NCBI GenBank assembly: GCA_910592205.1
Contig: CAJVPJ010000762.1
Span: 1 to 17,212 of the forward strand
Source of the DNA: Paraglomus occultum
Lineage: Eukaryota; Glomeromycota; Glomeromycetes; Paraglomerales; Paraglomeraceae
Direction: 5' to 3'
DNA: 17,212 nucleotides
In this document: piece after piece, positions 1-9,782 of the stretch
Numbering within the stretch: the first letter of the stretch is position 1
Layout: each line of letters begins with the position of its first letter
Made by a program: the position numbers and the translations under genes
The notes under the pieces: generated by a model
What the model saw: only the letters and a program-made list of their open reading frames with translations
Databases searched by the model: none
Told to the model about the DNA's origin: nothing

Positions 1-253
1 TACTGTAGGCAACAAGTATTGTCCGTTGTTATAATAATTACGATAAATTCGACGATCAACCGATAGAAAGAAAGTAAATTTAAAAGGGAATTAAAATTTT
101 TGTTTATTTATTCCTTGGATAAGAACAATTCCGTGGAATATAAGTATAACAATAATATCAGAACAACATCTTAACATTCAACATTTATATCAACATTTTT
201 CAACATGAGAGCTAGACGATGGGATAATAGTCGCTTATATAGCGCGCCAAACA

Positions 254-283
254 CCAATTTTGCGTCATTATTACTAAAATTGG
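254..283 (+). repeat. Hairpin with CATTATTAC loop
   Basis: An 8-bp perfect inverted repeat, CCAATTTT at 254-261 and AAAATTGG at 276-283, encloses a 14-nt loop. The loop contains CATTATTAC at 266-274, which fits the NANTATTAC nonanucleotide found in the origin stem-loops of CRESS single-stranded DNA replicons. The stem is AT-rich and no replication initiator gene is visible nearby. The structure is seen in the sequence; any origin function is speculation. Confidence 0.5.
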
Positions 284-1505
284 ATCCTTTTCATTGCGAC
301 TAATTTGTATCTAGATCGGCAATGAAATTTCTAGTGTTACTACTCCCTAAAAATTAAGTCGATCATGGGCTGCGGACTGCGGACGTAAGATTTTATCACA
401 TGATTTGCTACAACAACAGAGTAAACTGGTAGATGATAATTATGCTGCAACTAACAGAGTATTATTTTGTTAACACTACTGTTACAATGTGCACAAAATG
501 TTTAATATTCTACATGTAATCAGCAGGTAAATAAAATCTATTATCTTAATCCGTGTAAAGTACATTTATTTGATGTTCAAGATTAAGCAGTATGCAAACA
601 AATTGATTATGTCTTGATGAAGATAAAAATTTTCCATTAGTGGAATTGCCACATATTGGGTTGATGTTGACAGAATCAAAAGTATGAAATATTAATATCG
701 AGATCTCATTTCTGAAAGAGATGATTCACAGAAAAGGGTGGTGCATCAAGATGCGCACAAAATGTGGAAGAGTTTATGGGAAAATGCTATGTCCAGTGTT
801 AATGGTTTAAATGTATTCAACACCATCAACTTGCTGTTAAGACAGCCAGGATGGCAAGGTTTATAAACGCTTACTGTTGGTGTTCTTTATTATCATAATA
901 ATAGTCAAGTAAATAGTTAGTATAGAAATGAGCAGTTGTAATCAATAAAAGTCATCACATGCAACAAGAATAATCTGAATAATGCTTTACTTTAAAAGTT
1001 ATGACATTCATACTACAATTCGTATTGTCATCTGACTAAGGTAAGTTTGATCATAGTTATCTCTGTGCAACATGAAGCTGTAATAATAGCAGCTGTAACA
1101 CATTTTTGCGCTACAATCTTTCATCCAACAAGAATTAACGCTGACGATTGACTATCGATTATGTGGTTCCTGATGCTTTTCACTGTTTTGCTCGACACTG
1201 CAAAGTTACCGAGTTGAATGAGCGACCGTATGGCCTGTCCATAGTAAGAGCTTTGATTACGAAATTCACATACCGCCCAAGTCATGTGAACTGAAGCTCA
1301 AAATAGTAATCACTTAATCAATTAATCATATCAGTTCACCTTTGCATATTTAACGATAGCCTGAAAAAATTGTTTACTTAAGCGAACATGGTTTTATCAT
1401 GTTGACTAAACTTCATAGATCCAGCAACCCAATAAATCCGCAAATCTATTATAGACCTGCAAACAGACAATATACTGTCTGAGGGGTCCTCTATTTCGGG
1501 AAATA

Positions 1506-1540
1506 CAATTCTTTCTTTCGTCAAGCAAAGGAAAGAATTG
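1506..1540 (+). repeat. Inverted repeat, hairpin-forming
   Basis: CAATTCTTTC at 1506-1515 is matched perfectly by GAAAGAATTG at 1531-1540 across a 15-nt spacer. The pairing can extend three more base pairs if one G is bulged. It sits inside the purine-rich, basic open window of 1436-1663. A related motif, GGAAAGAATTAGTG, recurs near 1815. The role is unknown. Confidence 0.5.
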
Positions 1541-1997
1541 AGTGAAAAAATTACAAAGTCGAGATTAAAGAGAAGGAGAGGGACAAAGGCAAAAGGAAGA
1601 AAAATTACTAAAAAGAAATTCCTATTAAGAAAAATTTACAAAAACCCAGAGAAAGTAAACTAGCGCGAGAATGTAATCCAAAGGAACGGGTTTAAGGTTC
1701 AAAGACGAATTAAAGCTTGGAAGGGTTTAGGATAAAAGGAAGAAAAGTATAAGTTTTTCTAATGATTAATATCTACAATTACTACATCAAAATATTTTGG
1801 AGTCTATATAGGAAGGAAAGAATTAGTGTCGAAAAACCAAACACGATCATAAGTTTTCGAGTTTTACACAACTCGGCCTCTTATGGTTACCAGCTACCCT
1901 AAGAACCACCGTGCCCGATGATCAGGCATCTTGAGAAGTTGCATTCCACGGGGGGGAATGGGTTAATTATTATTCTTATGACTCGGTCGTTTTTCGA

Positions 1998-2919
1998 TCA
2001 ACAGTCAGAGTAGTCGTCACCCACGTGCGATTCGACGAAATACTCAAAGTCTCTTTCAGGTTCATTGTAATTTAGCCAAAAGGAATGAGCGGAGAGACAA
2101 GATAACAAGTATGCAGCCCTGTTATGAAATAAAGCAAAAAGGTAAGTATTGGTGGCTATAAAACATGATGAACTGTCATGTGGCAAGCCCGAGACTCATT
2201 CTCAATTCATATCCATTAACTCACTTCAAATCGTCCAAGCGACGCTGCTTTTGATCAAAGTCAAGACCTGGATTCTGCTCATCAGAAGACGACGAGCTTG
2301 ACATTGAGGAATGTCTGCAGAGACGGGGAGGATGTTTTTTCTGGATTCGACCGGTCAAGGTCTCTTTACTGTTCAAGCAAACGACAAATAGATCCGCATT
2401 AACATAACGTTATAAAACGATCCTAGAACAAAGCCCGTCCACCACCCCTCGGATAATTCAACCGTTCTTCTCCTCCCCTTCCCTTCTCCCCCCTATATAC
2501 ATACAGTCCATCCTGCTGTTTCTGTCGGGCTCGTAAGCAGAACTTTGTAAGCTTGCCTTGATTGACTTTCAAGATGGGTGCGTTGTTATGTCCCACAGCG
2601 TTAAGGAGTTTGCTGATTTCACCGCTCACGGTGTTGCGTGGGGTTGCACCACTATTGCATGTTGTAATAGGCACGCGAATTAAAAGCTGTGGCTTCACAT
2701 TCGCAACTCAAAGGAGCGAGATGAGAGTAAAACGCGTATTGACCGAGCGTAATGAATTGAGATGTTCACTTACTGGAATACGACTAACTGTCGCTTAGTC
2801 ATTTCATCTACTAGTTCTTGTAAAGAGAGTGGCTCATCGGTGTTTTCAAGCACAGCAATAACACCAGAGATGATCTTGCTATGTCCATGATATACATATT
2901 TTGCAGTCTTGGTTGGCAT
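1998..2919 (-). CDS. Small winged-helix-like protein, possibly Gds1-related (4 exons)
   Basis: Predicted exons, in transcript order, are 2774-2919, 2505-2651, 2225-2314 and 1998-2118, giving 167 residues with phase agreement at every junction. The donors are GTAAGT, GTATGT and GTGAGT; the acceptors end AATAG, CTGCAG and AACAG. The start ATG has a good context (ACCATG). Residues 1-95 look like one winged-helix unit: helix-rich start (around GHSKIISGVIAVLE), then LSLQELVDEM, then TPRNTVSGEISKLL, which resembles the recognition-helix part of fungal Gds1-like domains. This suggests a nuclear DNA-binding role, which is inferred. A six-Ser run followed by acidic residues (102-110) separates the domain from a tail with no recognised domain. 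The first two exons are the safest. The intron 2 acceptor is uncertain because alternative acceptors fit too. If the last intron is retained, the protein stops after Lys128. Confidence 0.5.
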
Positions 2920-3317
2920 GGTACTGGAGTAATGCATGCTCGAGAATATAAGGTTCAGCGGGTAGGGAGAGAGGGAGGAGGGGGGGACGGAGCGACGGCA
3001 GGATTGTTGTATTTATGTACGCGTCACAGCTGGCCCTCAAGTTGTACGATGTCGGGTTCGCCTGTTGTTTTGATTGAGAGTCCAAATTATTTATAGTTTT
3101 TTCGGCTTGGGAACACAAACTGACTAACAGGTTAATGATCGAATTCGAATATAATAATAAATTAAATTTTTCCAGTTCAAAGTTTTGGCCGCAATGATGA
3201 ATGGGTTTATGTGTAATATTTAATGTGTGTTTCCTGTACTCAATATGATCTAATTATGTATGTCTCTATAACTACGTCTTTATATTATTTAAATATATGA
3301 TCTATTCAATTTGGTTA
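2920..3317. other. Intergenic region between two tandem minus-strand genes
   Basis: This stretch holds the 3' flank of the pseudokinase gene and the presumed promoter of the winged-helix gene. A strand-asymmetric tract at about 2965-3000 (GGGAGAGAGGGAGGAGGGGGGGACGG on the plus strand in essence, G/A only for most of its length) lies just upstream of the winged-helix start, so it is C/T-rich in the sense direction. Such pyrimidine tracts are common near fungal start sites. ORFs overlapping it on both strands look like composition artefacts. Confidence 0.4.
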
Positions 3318-6300
3318 TTAAAACGATTCTGCGAATGGATCGAAATTAGAGTAATCTTTCCGACCGGTAGTCGAGGTACTACTATTATTACCATTAGTGT
3401 TCGTTTTGTTATTCGCATTCCATGGGACAGGCTGCAATATGCCGCCGGTATAATTTACTCCTGTCGATTGCCGATTGCTATCAGAGATCTTGTTCTGTTG
3501 ATTCAATGATGTACCCGATGAATTGGGTCGGTTCGACGACTGCGATCCTATCGGTGGAAACGGCGTTGCCTGGAAACATGGTGCAAAAGACATTTGTTAA
3601 TAGAATCGACCCGTAACCAAATATCAGGTTTGCCTAAATTTAATACGTACGACAGACGAATTACTGAGAACGTTCATTGGCAACTTCTGGCTGAGAAGAG
3701 AATTAAATGGATCAGGAGGCGGTATTTGTAGCTTCTGATCGAGCGGAGAATTAAACGGATCAGGGGATGGTGTTTTTAACTTGTGATTGAGCGGAGAATT
3801 GAATGGATCAGGTATTATTTCGTTTAATGTCTTTGACGTGTTATTAGATGAGTGGCTGGTGAAATTCACGCTGGAACCGACGAGTTTCTCAAAATCAACA
3901 GGAATCGTATTATTATCTGCGGATTTTTCTGTGATTGGTAAATACAAGGTACCCGATTAGTATCATGACGGAATTAAATACTCTACTAGTCAACAAACAT
4001 CAAATACCGTTTCCGCCTTCCAAGAAATCTTTGGTGCGTGTCTCTAAGCTCTTTATATCTGCCAGTTGTCGTGCATGCTGCTCTTCTACTTTGGCAGCCA
4101 TATCCTTAATAACTTTCATATATCGTTGAAACTTGGAAAATAAATATTAATTGAGTATTTTTGGTCACGTTGCATATGCGTGTGTTTCTCCATATTTAAT
4201 ACCTGTGAGAGGTTTAATGTAGGACCGACAGACAATTTCCATAACTGAGGAAGTATCTCAGTGGCCATGATATCTTTGTCAACAAATTTACTCATTTCTT
4301 CGAATACTGTCAATGTAGCCATCTAACAAGATAAAGATTATATGGTTATTAAAAAATCCCTTCCACCCCCCCCCCCCCCCCCATGAATTCTCAGACAATT
4401 CCATTCGCAACTTTTTAGTAAGTAAAGATTATTCACCACTACAGTAGGCTCTTTAGTCTTGATGTTCTTTAGAAGCGGTATTAATTTTTCTGTCATCGTA
4501 AACTTTCGAATGTAAAATTCTAGTTAGTCGTACACTTTTTCTTAATGCTCGCAAACAATGTCAAATACCTTATCTAACACTTTGAGTAAAGCATGGAAAC
4601 ATATCAGTGTCTGAACTTTAATGGCCAAAATCGTTGTATGAGCAAACAAATTCTATTTATATAAAATTAGAGTCATAAATTAGTAGCTGCCTTCATACAT
4701 CTCCAAGCTAATCGTGACATACCGGCCTACCTGTATTCTCGAGAATAAAGATGATTTGACAGTCGTATAATCCAATGATTCGCATATAGTAGGTATAATT
4801 TTCAATACTTTTTCTTGTATTTGAGGTGATTTTGTTTCCAAGGCATGATAAACCAACGGCATCACGTCTAAAGGGCAAGTTGACGGTATTAATTCTTTCT
4901 ATTTACGCAAAAAATTTTCTATAAATGGATGCAAGTATCTCATTTCTCACCTTCTTTAAAAGTGACTAGTGTTGTTTTCTGCTGTAATAGCTTGATATTG
5001 TCCAGTAATGTTATCATGTTCTGCATTGGCTCATGAACAGTAAAAACAAATTTAAATGATGGCAAAACTCTTGTCATGAACTCGTCTTGCGTCATTTTCT
5101 GAACTATAAAGAATATGTTGGGTAAAATAAAGGGAAGTAGACTGTGATCTTTGAGCTCTTGGAGGAGACAAGTCATGATCTACAGGGAACAACGATTATT
5201 AATATTGAATTAATTGATGTCATAAAAGACTCAAAGTAATCATTTAAATAAATAACATACCTTTCTTACTAATACCCGCTCTGGGAATTGTGGTAATATT
5301 CTTATTAATCCCTTCATGAAATTAGCTTTATCGTCTGCCGTCTTTTCCGGAAAACTCTCGAGAAACTTGACAGTTGACACCAGAATGTTGTCAAAGTACT
5401 TGCTAGTTTGAAACTGTTCTGCAGTCAATCTCTGTGATGGAAACCGCGTCAAAAGGCTCGTCATTACGTCTGAACAAGCATGACAGGATGTAGAAATACA
5501 TTAGTACATTGGTGTCAATCATGGCCTAGGACTACACTTTTCAATTACCTTGAAGATGGTAAGGCAAGCTGTCCATACTCAATGATGACAGTCGTTCCAT
5601 GTTTTTTTTGAATGTATGTAAACTGTTATGATGCTTCAGCGGAGGCATACCGTGATTATGCACAGCGTATATGAGACAGCCAAGGGCATACATGTCATTG
5701 GCAAAGTCAATTGTTTCATCCAGAGCATACTCGGGCGCTGCATTACGAAAAAATGTGTAATGATTAGAGAAACTAGTCCGCCAGTCGTCGAGTATACTAC
5801 TCCTTCATTGCATAAAATGATGGAAAAAGAATTATGGATTTAAATGATATTCACCCATATAATCAAGATTCTTCTGTGCATAAAAAGGTATCCGTGAATC
5901 GTAATCAGGGTATTCGTATGCTGATGAGGCGAGATCTGGACTGCTCAATGAAGTGCTAAAGCCAAATCTACACGATATAGACAAATGATGAGAACATGAT
6001 GTATGGAAGGCCAGAAAACCAAAGAAGATACATTATCGATCATCTGATTAATTAAATAATCCCACCATACCCTCCTATTTTCCAGTCACCCTATAAAGTG
6101 TGTTACCATATACAGAAGATCGACAGAAATTAAATTAGCATTAAAAGTCTACACACTTACGCCCCAATATAATCCACTATACAACCTCACCTTAGCATTC
6201 ACGAAAATAGCTTCTGGCACTAGGTTCGCATGAATAATCTTTGCATCGTTATGACAAAACTGCAATCCTTTCCCGACTTGGAGCAAGCCTTTTTGGATCT

Positions 6301-7116
6301 GCATCACGGAAAATAGTAAGTGAGAAAATTCAACTCAATCTCCCGTCCCAACGCAACAATCTATTCACAAATATTATCGAATTACTCTATCGATCAACCT
6401 CCAATTCGTCCATCTCGAATTTTTTAATGTCCTCGGGAATTGGTGACAAATTATCATAATTTCCAAGTAAATTCGTTAACGACGCAAGTATAGGTTCTGT
6501 AGCAAACGTGATGGCTGTTCGAGATTCATCTACCGGTTCGGCAATTTCGAGAAGAGATGGATGCCGAAGACGTGCTAATTGACTTGCCTGAAAGAGATTA
6601 TAAATGTCTTGAGTTGTATACGCATTAATTAACCAAATATATAGATCAATTTTATATTTACATATCCAACGCATAATGGTATAATGAACAGAAAACGAAC
6701 TACAATTCTCAATAAACAAATTAAAGCCAAACGCATTTACCTCTCTTTTCAAAACTTGATACACCCGTTCAGATTCCTTCCGTTCATATCCTTTCCGCAA
6801 AGGATTCTCTATAATTTTTTTCTCAAACATCTATCATATTTCACGGTTTGGTAAAGGACAAGTAAGGGAAAACAGATCCCATAATCTTGGGATTGCTATG
6901 CTTATAGTAACGCTAGATCGTATTCACAAGTCTTTACGCTAATATAATTTAGGATACAAAAACCGCAACCTTTTGACCGGTTGTCTTCTTAGTGCCGGCG
7001 TAGATCTTCCAAAGACCGGCCGACGCAACCTGTTCTCCAATATCATAATTTCTTACAACGTTCGTCCCTGCAACGTAAGAGACAACCGTGTTGAACATTT
7101 TCTCGTACGAAGCCAT
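3318..7116 (-). CDS. SCY1-like pseudokinase, SCYL2/CVAK104 type (16 exons)
   Basis: Exons in transcript order: 6958-7116, 6741-6830, 6399-6587, 6191-6298, 6071-6090, 5855-5967, 5549-5737, 5261-5469, 4951-5179, 4731-4867, 4569-4652, 4437-4502, 4203-4322, 4008-4131, 3651-3928 and 3318-3569. Phases agree throughout, giving 788 residues against about 930 in human SCYL2. Residues 1 to about 300 form the kinase-like domain. The catalytic HRD is HAN (169-171) and DFG is GFG (189-191), so it should be catalytically dead or weak; APE (227-229) is kept. Residues from about 320 to 570 match the HEAT-repeat region of the family (for example ILPQFPERVLVRK and VMPLVYHALETKSPQIQEKV). Residues 573-610 look like coiled coil. 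The Asn/Ser/Pro-rich tail has DPF motifs at 653, 669, 685 and 782. SCYL2 proteins act on clathrin-coated vesicles with AP-2/AP-1 in endosomal and Golgi traffic; the DPF motifs fit adaptor binding. The start ATG directly precedes family-like sequence. Confidence 0.93.
3669..3812 (-). repeat. Three 48-bp tandem repeats coding for DPF motifs
   Basis: Units at 3765-3812, 3717-3764 and 3669-3716 each encode 16 residues beginning PDPFNS, followed by a Leu-x-x-x-Leu pattern (SPLNHKL, SPLDQKL, SLLSQKL). The repeat is in frame in exon 15 of the pseudokinase gene. DPF is an established binding motif for the AP-2 alpha-appendage, so the array looks like multiplied adaptor-binding sites. A fourth DPF stands alone near the C terminus. 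Confidence 0.9.
4366..4382 (+). repeat. C17 homopolymer (G17 in the sense strand of intron 12)
   Basis: Seventeen consecutive C residues lie in the intron between exons 12 and 13 of the minus-strand pseudokinase gene, so the pre-mRNA carries a G17 tract. Such tracts can form G-quadruplexes and are prone to length error in sequencing and replication. The tract is far from both splice sites and does not affect the reading frame. Confidence 0.95.
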
Positions 7117-9071
7117 TATGACTCGTTTATTAGAAAGAAAATTAAAGAATAAGAATGATACTTAATAACGACAAGCTATTGAATGACATTTTGAACCTGC
7201 CGTGTAACATCCAGCATATAGTGGAAATGTCGATCTTTGACAACAAACAATAAAATGCATGCAAGTTATACAGCATGGAACGGAGAATAATTTGTTTAAA
7301 CATCGATTACGCGTATTATTCCGAAATATATCATTAACACATACTAAAACGTACAATTGGTTTAATGTACTATACATCAGCTAGATTAAATATACAAATA
7401 TCGTGCAACCGATATTCAACGCTTTACTAATAGTAGTTAAGTTCTAATAATTTTGTTTCTTTCTCCGTAATTTTTAATCGCTTCCTTTCAATAAAAAGCC
7501 CCAATTTTATTATAACTGACTTGGTTCCGGAAAAAAGCATTATATTAGGCCAACTTGATCTTATCAGTAAACTACTGTATCGAGAGTGACTGACGAAACT
7601 TGCGTTCTTCGTTTTGTTTAGTATTAGCATTTGCCAACTCAATAGCAGTTGTTATTTAAGATTTTATCTATGTCTGTAGGAATCACTATATAACAATAAG
7701 ACAAACATTTGCAGCCCCACTTTTCTATCATAACAATGCCATTGCTTACATGGAAATTGTACATTATTGAAATGTTATCAAGGCCAACTTGATCGTTGGA
7801 AACTTGTGGATTGAAACCCTATTTTAATTTGACCAACCAATGACATAACAATTGATGGACCAGAGAATATCATCACACACTATTATGGAGTTGCCAACAA
7901 CAAAGACTATTGGATACCACGGCTGGTGCTCGTCAAGAAAATCACACACGGTTTCCATACTCATTTTAAGATCAAGGTATATCTTCCCTTTCAGAAAAAC
8001 TCAACAGAAAACCTCAGCTGATGAAGTATGCTAAAATCTCAGAATTGAAAAGCATCTCATTCATCGGACGATGTTTCGTGTGCATTGATTCTTGGATAAT
8101 ACTATTTCGAGTACAGTTAATTCAGTTGATGGGGTTCATAAAAACACATTTGTCGAGAAATTGCAATAATAGTAATAGTAAGTAATCAATCGATCATGCC
8201 CACAAAAAGTACAATATTATCATGTACGAGTCAGAGCAGTCGATCCTCCACCCGACATGATTACGCAATTTCATACAATCATTGCAAGCTTGCACAGCAT
8301 AGTAATAACCAGAGATCGCCACCATCTCCAGACTAGCTCAAAAGGGTGTATACGAGATAAAGAAGATCCAAACAAAAAAAATGTAACTCGAACTTGCACT
8401 TTTACTTGTTATTCTCAATCTATCATTGAGCTTAATTCAAAGCCAAACTGAAATTCTTTACTGTATCAAGAGATGAGTGCGCAAACTGCTTGCACTCCCG
8501 TTGTCATACGGACAGTCAATACAGGAACAGATGAATGAGTATGGTATTGCTTGTATATGAAGTACTGCTCACTTTCCGAAGAAGAAATATTCGTCCGAAC
8601 AGAGAATTGGTTAATTATTCGCTATTGATGTTAACCATAAAGTTTTTGTTGAATTATGGCTGTGACTGTGCAAAAATTATGCTTAGTTATCCCACGATAA
8701 ATAAAATATAATCTTGCGTTTTGTTCCTGTGCTTATTTACAAAAAGTATTAGAGTATAGTATTTTTACCAAACTGTCGTTTTATCAAGGAAATACGTCTC
8801 TTGCTCATTATCGTTACAAAGATATTGGTGGCGACCGTATTTGACCGAATACATTAACGAAACACGTTCAAGTATATTAAGCAGGATGCGCAGCCTGAGA
8901 GTTCGAGAAGTCGTACGAGAAAAATACAAATAAACAAATCACATAATAATAATAATAATATAATAATAATAATAATACTAATAATTTTATTTGTTATGCA
9001 GTAGGTAGAGTATGTAACTCTGTACACGGAATATTGAGTGGTTTTCTAATAAATACAATGACAACCCGAGT
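7117..9071. other. Intergenic region, no supported gene
   Basis: About two kilobases separate the pseudokinase start from the HMG-box stop. They contain the pseudokinase promoter and the HMG gene's 3' flank. A 46-codon minus-strand ORF at 7824-7964 begins MSMETVCDFLDEHQPWYP and has a moderately hydrophobic centre; it looks more protein-like than its surroundings but has no recognised homologue, and no splice partner was found. GGCCAACTTGATC occurs twice (about 7548 and 7781). A piece at 8658-8679 resembles the downstream part of the dispersed element described at 10758. The remaining ORFs are short and unconvincing. Confidence 0.5.
8943..8985 (+). repeat. (AAT)n microsatellite
   Basis: An almost pure AAT/TAA repeat, interrupted once by a TA slip in the middle and by a C near the end. 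It lies about 90 bp beyond the HMG gene's stop codon. It is a simple-sequence repeat with no visible coding role. Confidence 0.95.
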
Positions 9072-9599
9072 CTACGGTCCGTTCCAAGAAAACCCATTCC
9101 AAGTTTTTATGGAATAAATAACGTCCGCCGGATCGCTGACGTTTCCAGGGTTCACCCACGACGGATCCGAGAATCGTCCGTAGATCTCGGCAAACTCCCC
9201 TTGTTCATTCGCCGTCGCCGTGGCGGACACTGTTTCGAGCGGCTCCCTTCTTGGGTTATACACATAACCCGGATTGTTCTCGTAAAACTTCTTCTCCACC
9301 ACGCTGGCCGCCAGAACGTAGACGCGCCTCTCCCCTGCGCTCAACCTCTGCCACGCCCGTCCCGCACGCCGGATAACATCCCGCGACTGAGTTGTGGTTG
9401 AGCTGTAAAGCCCAACTTTAATGCGTTTTCTATACTCTACTGTAAATATGAAAAACGCATTTTTGGGCCTCCTCGGCGACCCATGCTTGTTCGGCCTGTT
9501 GTTGTACGCCAGCAGTTCGGCCTTACTGCAGACGAGATTGGCCTTGCGATAGGCCTCGTCGAATTGCTGTTCCAAGTTCGCGGGGAAAGTTCTGCTCAT
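9072..9599 (-). CDS. HMG-box protein, MATA/MATalpha-HMG type
   Basis: An intronless ORF of 175 residues from the ATG at 9599. Residues 44-118 form an HMG box: it opens RRPKNAFFIFTVEYRKRI, has the core tryptophan at 83 in GRAWQRLS, and ends KKFYENNPGYVYNPRRE, the closing signature of fungal mating-type-like HMG boxes. Such proteins bind and bend DNA in the nucleus and act as transcription regulators; they form a large family in Rhizophagus. An N-terminal helix-rich segment (1-35) and an acidic, Trp-containing tail (130-175) carry no known domain. The frame stays open upstream to 9782, but a TATATAAAT box at 9696-9704 puts likely transcription start near 9670, which favours the 9599 ATG (context ACAACATGAG). 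The box is clearly more GC-rich than the flanks. Family assignment is firm; the target is unknown. Confidence 0.85.
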   Translation of the reverse strand: MSRTFPANLEQQFDEAYRKANLVCSKAELLAYNNRPNKHGSPRRPKNAFFIFTVEYRKRIKVGLYSSTTTQSRDVIRRAGRAWQRLSAGERRVYVLAASVVEKKFYENNPGYVYNPRREPLETVSATATANEQGEFAEIYGRFSDPSWVNPGNVSDPADVIYSIKTWNGFSWNGP

Positions 9600-9695
9600 G
9601 TTGTTGTTGTGTTTAAATTTTTGGGGTAAGAGTGATGTTGCAAAGCGACTTGCGCGGATTATGAAAGTTGGATTTCTTTTCACCATCAGCATGCG

Positions 9696-9704
9696 ATTTA
9701 TATA
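9696..9704 (-). promoter_or_regulatory. TATA box of the HMG-box gene
   Basis: The minus strand reads TATATAAAT about 97 bp before the chosen ATG of the HMG-box gene. At the usual spacing of some 30 bp, transcription would start near 9670 and leave a 5' leader of about 70 nt, which is rich in A and C just before the ATG. Confidence 0.55.
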
Positions 9705-9782
9705 ATAAGTAAAGACCATTGACCTATTTTGGTAATTATATGCATATCGGGTGCCGTTATCGTGCGAGTATGTCAAGAGCAA

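Larger units (their letters stand above)
1..1997. other. AT-rich region without a convincing gene
   Basis: I see no intact gene in these two kilobases. Most frames are closed every few codons. One plus-strand window at 1436-1663 stays open for 75 codons without an ATG and encodes a very Lys/Arg-rich tail; it lies in purine-rich DNA, where stop-free basic frames can arise from composition alone. A possible splice acceptor (TATTATAG) ends at 1455. Hairpins at 254-283 and 1506-1540 are listed separately. No tRNA B-box, rRNA or transposase motif was recognised. Confidence 0.5.

Noticed and set aside
2562-2798. Plus-strand 78-codon ORF
   Set aside because: It is antisense to exon 2 and part of exon 1 of the winged-helix gene, whose frame has family-like motifs and splice sites.
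2879-3118. Minus-strand 79-codon ORF ending just inside the winged-helix gene's first exon
   Set aside because: Most of it comes from a C/T-rich tract, giving a Pro/Leu/Ser run, and it overlaps the better supported ATG at 2919 in another frame.
8943-8985. Regular repeats considered as a CRISPR array
   Set aside because: It is a plain trinucleotide microsatellite without spacers, in a eukaryotic setting.
9201-9401. Plus-strand 66-codon ORF
   Set aside because: It is antisense to the HMG box and reflects the GC-rich coding region of the opposite strand.
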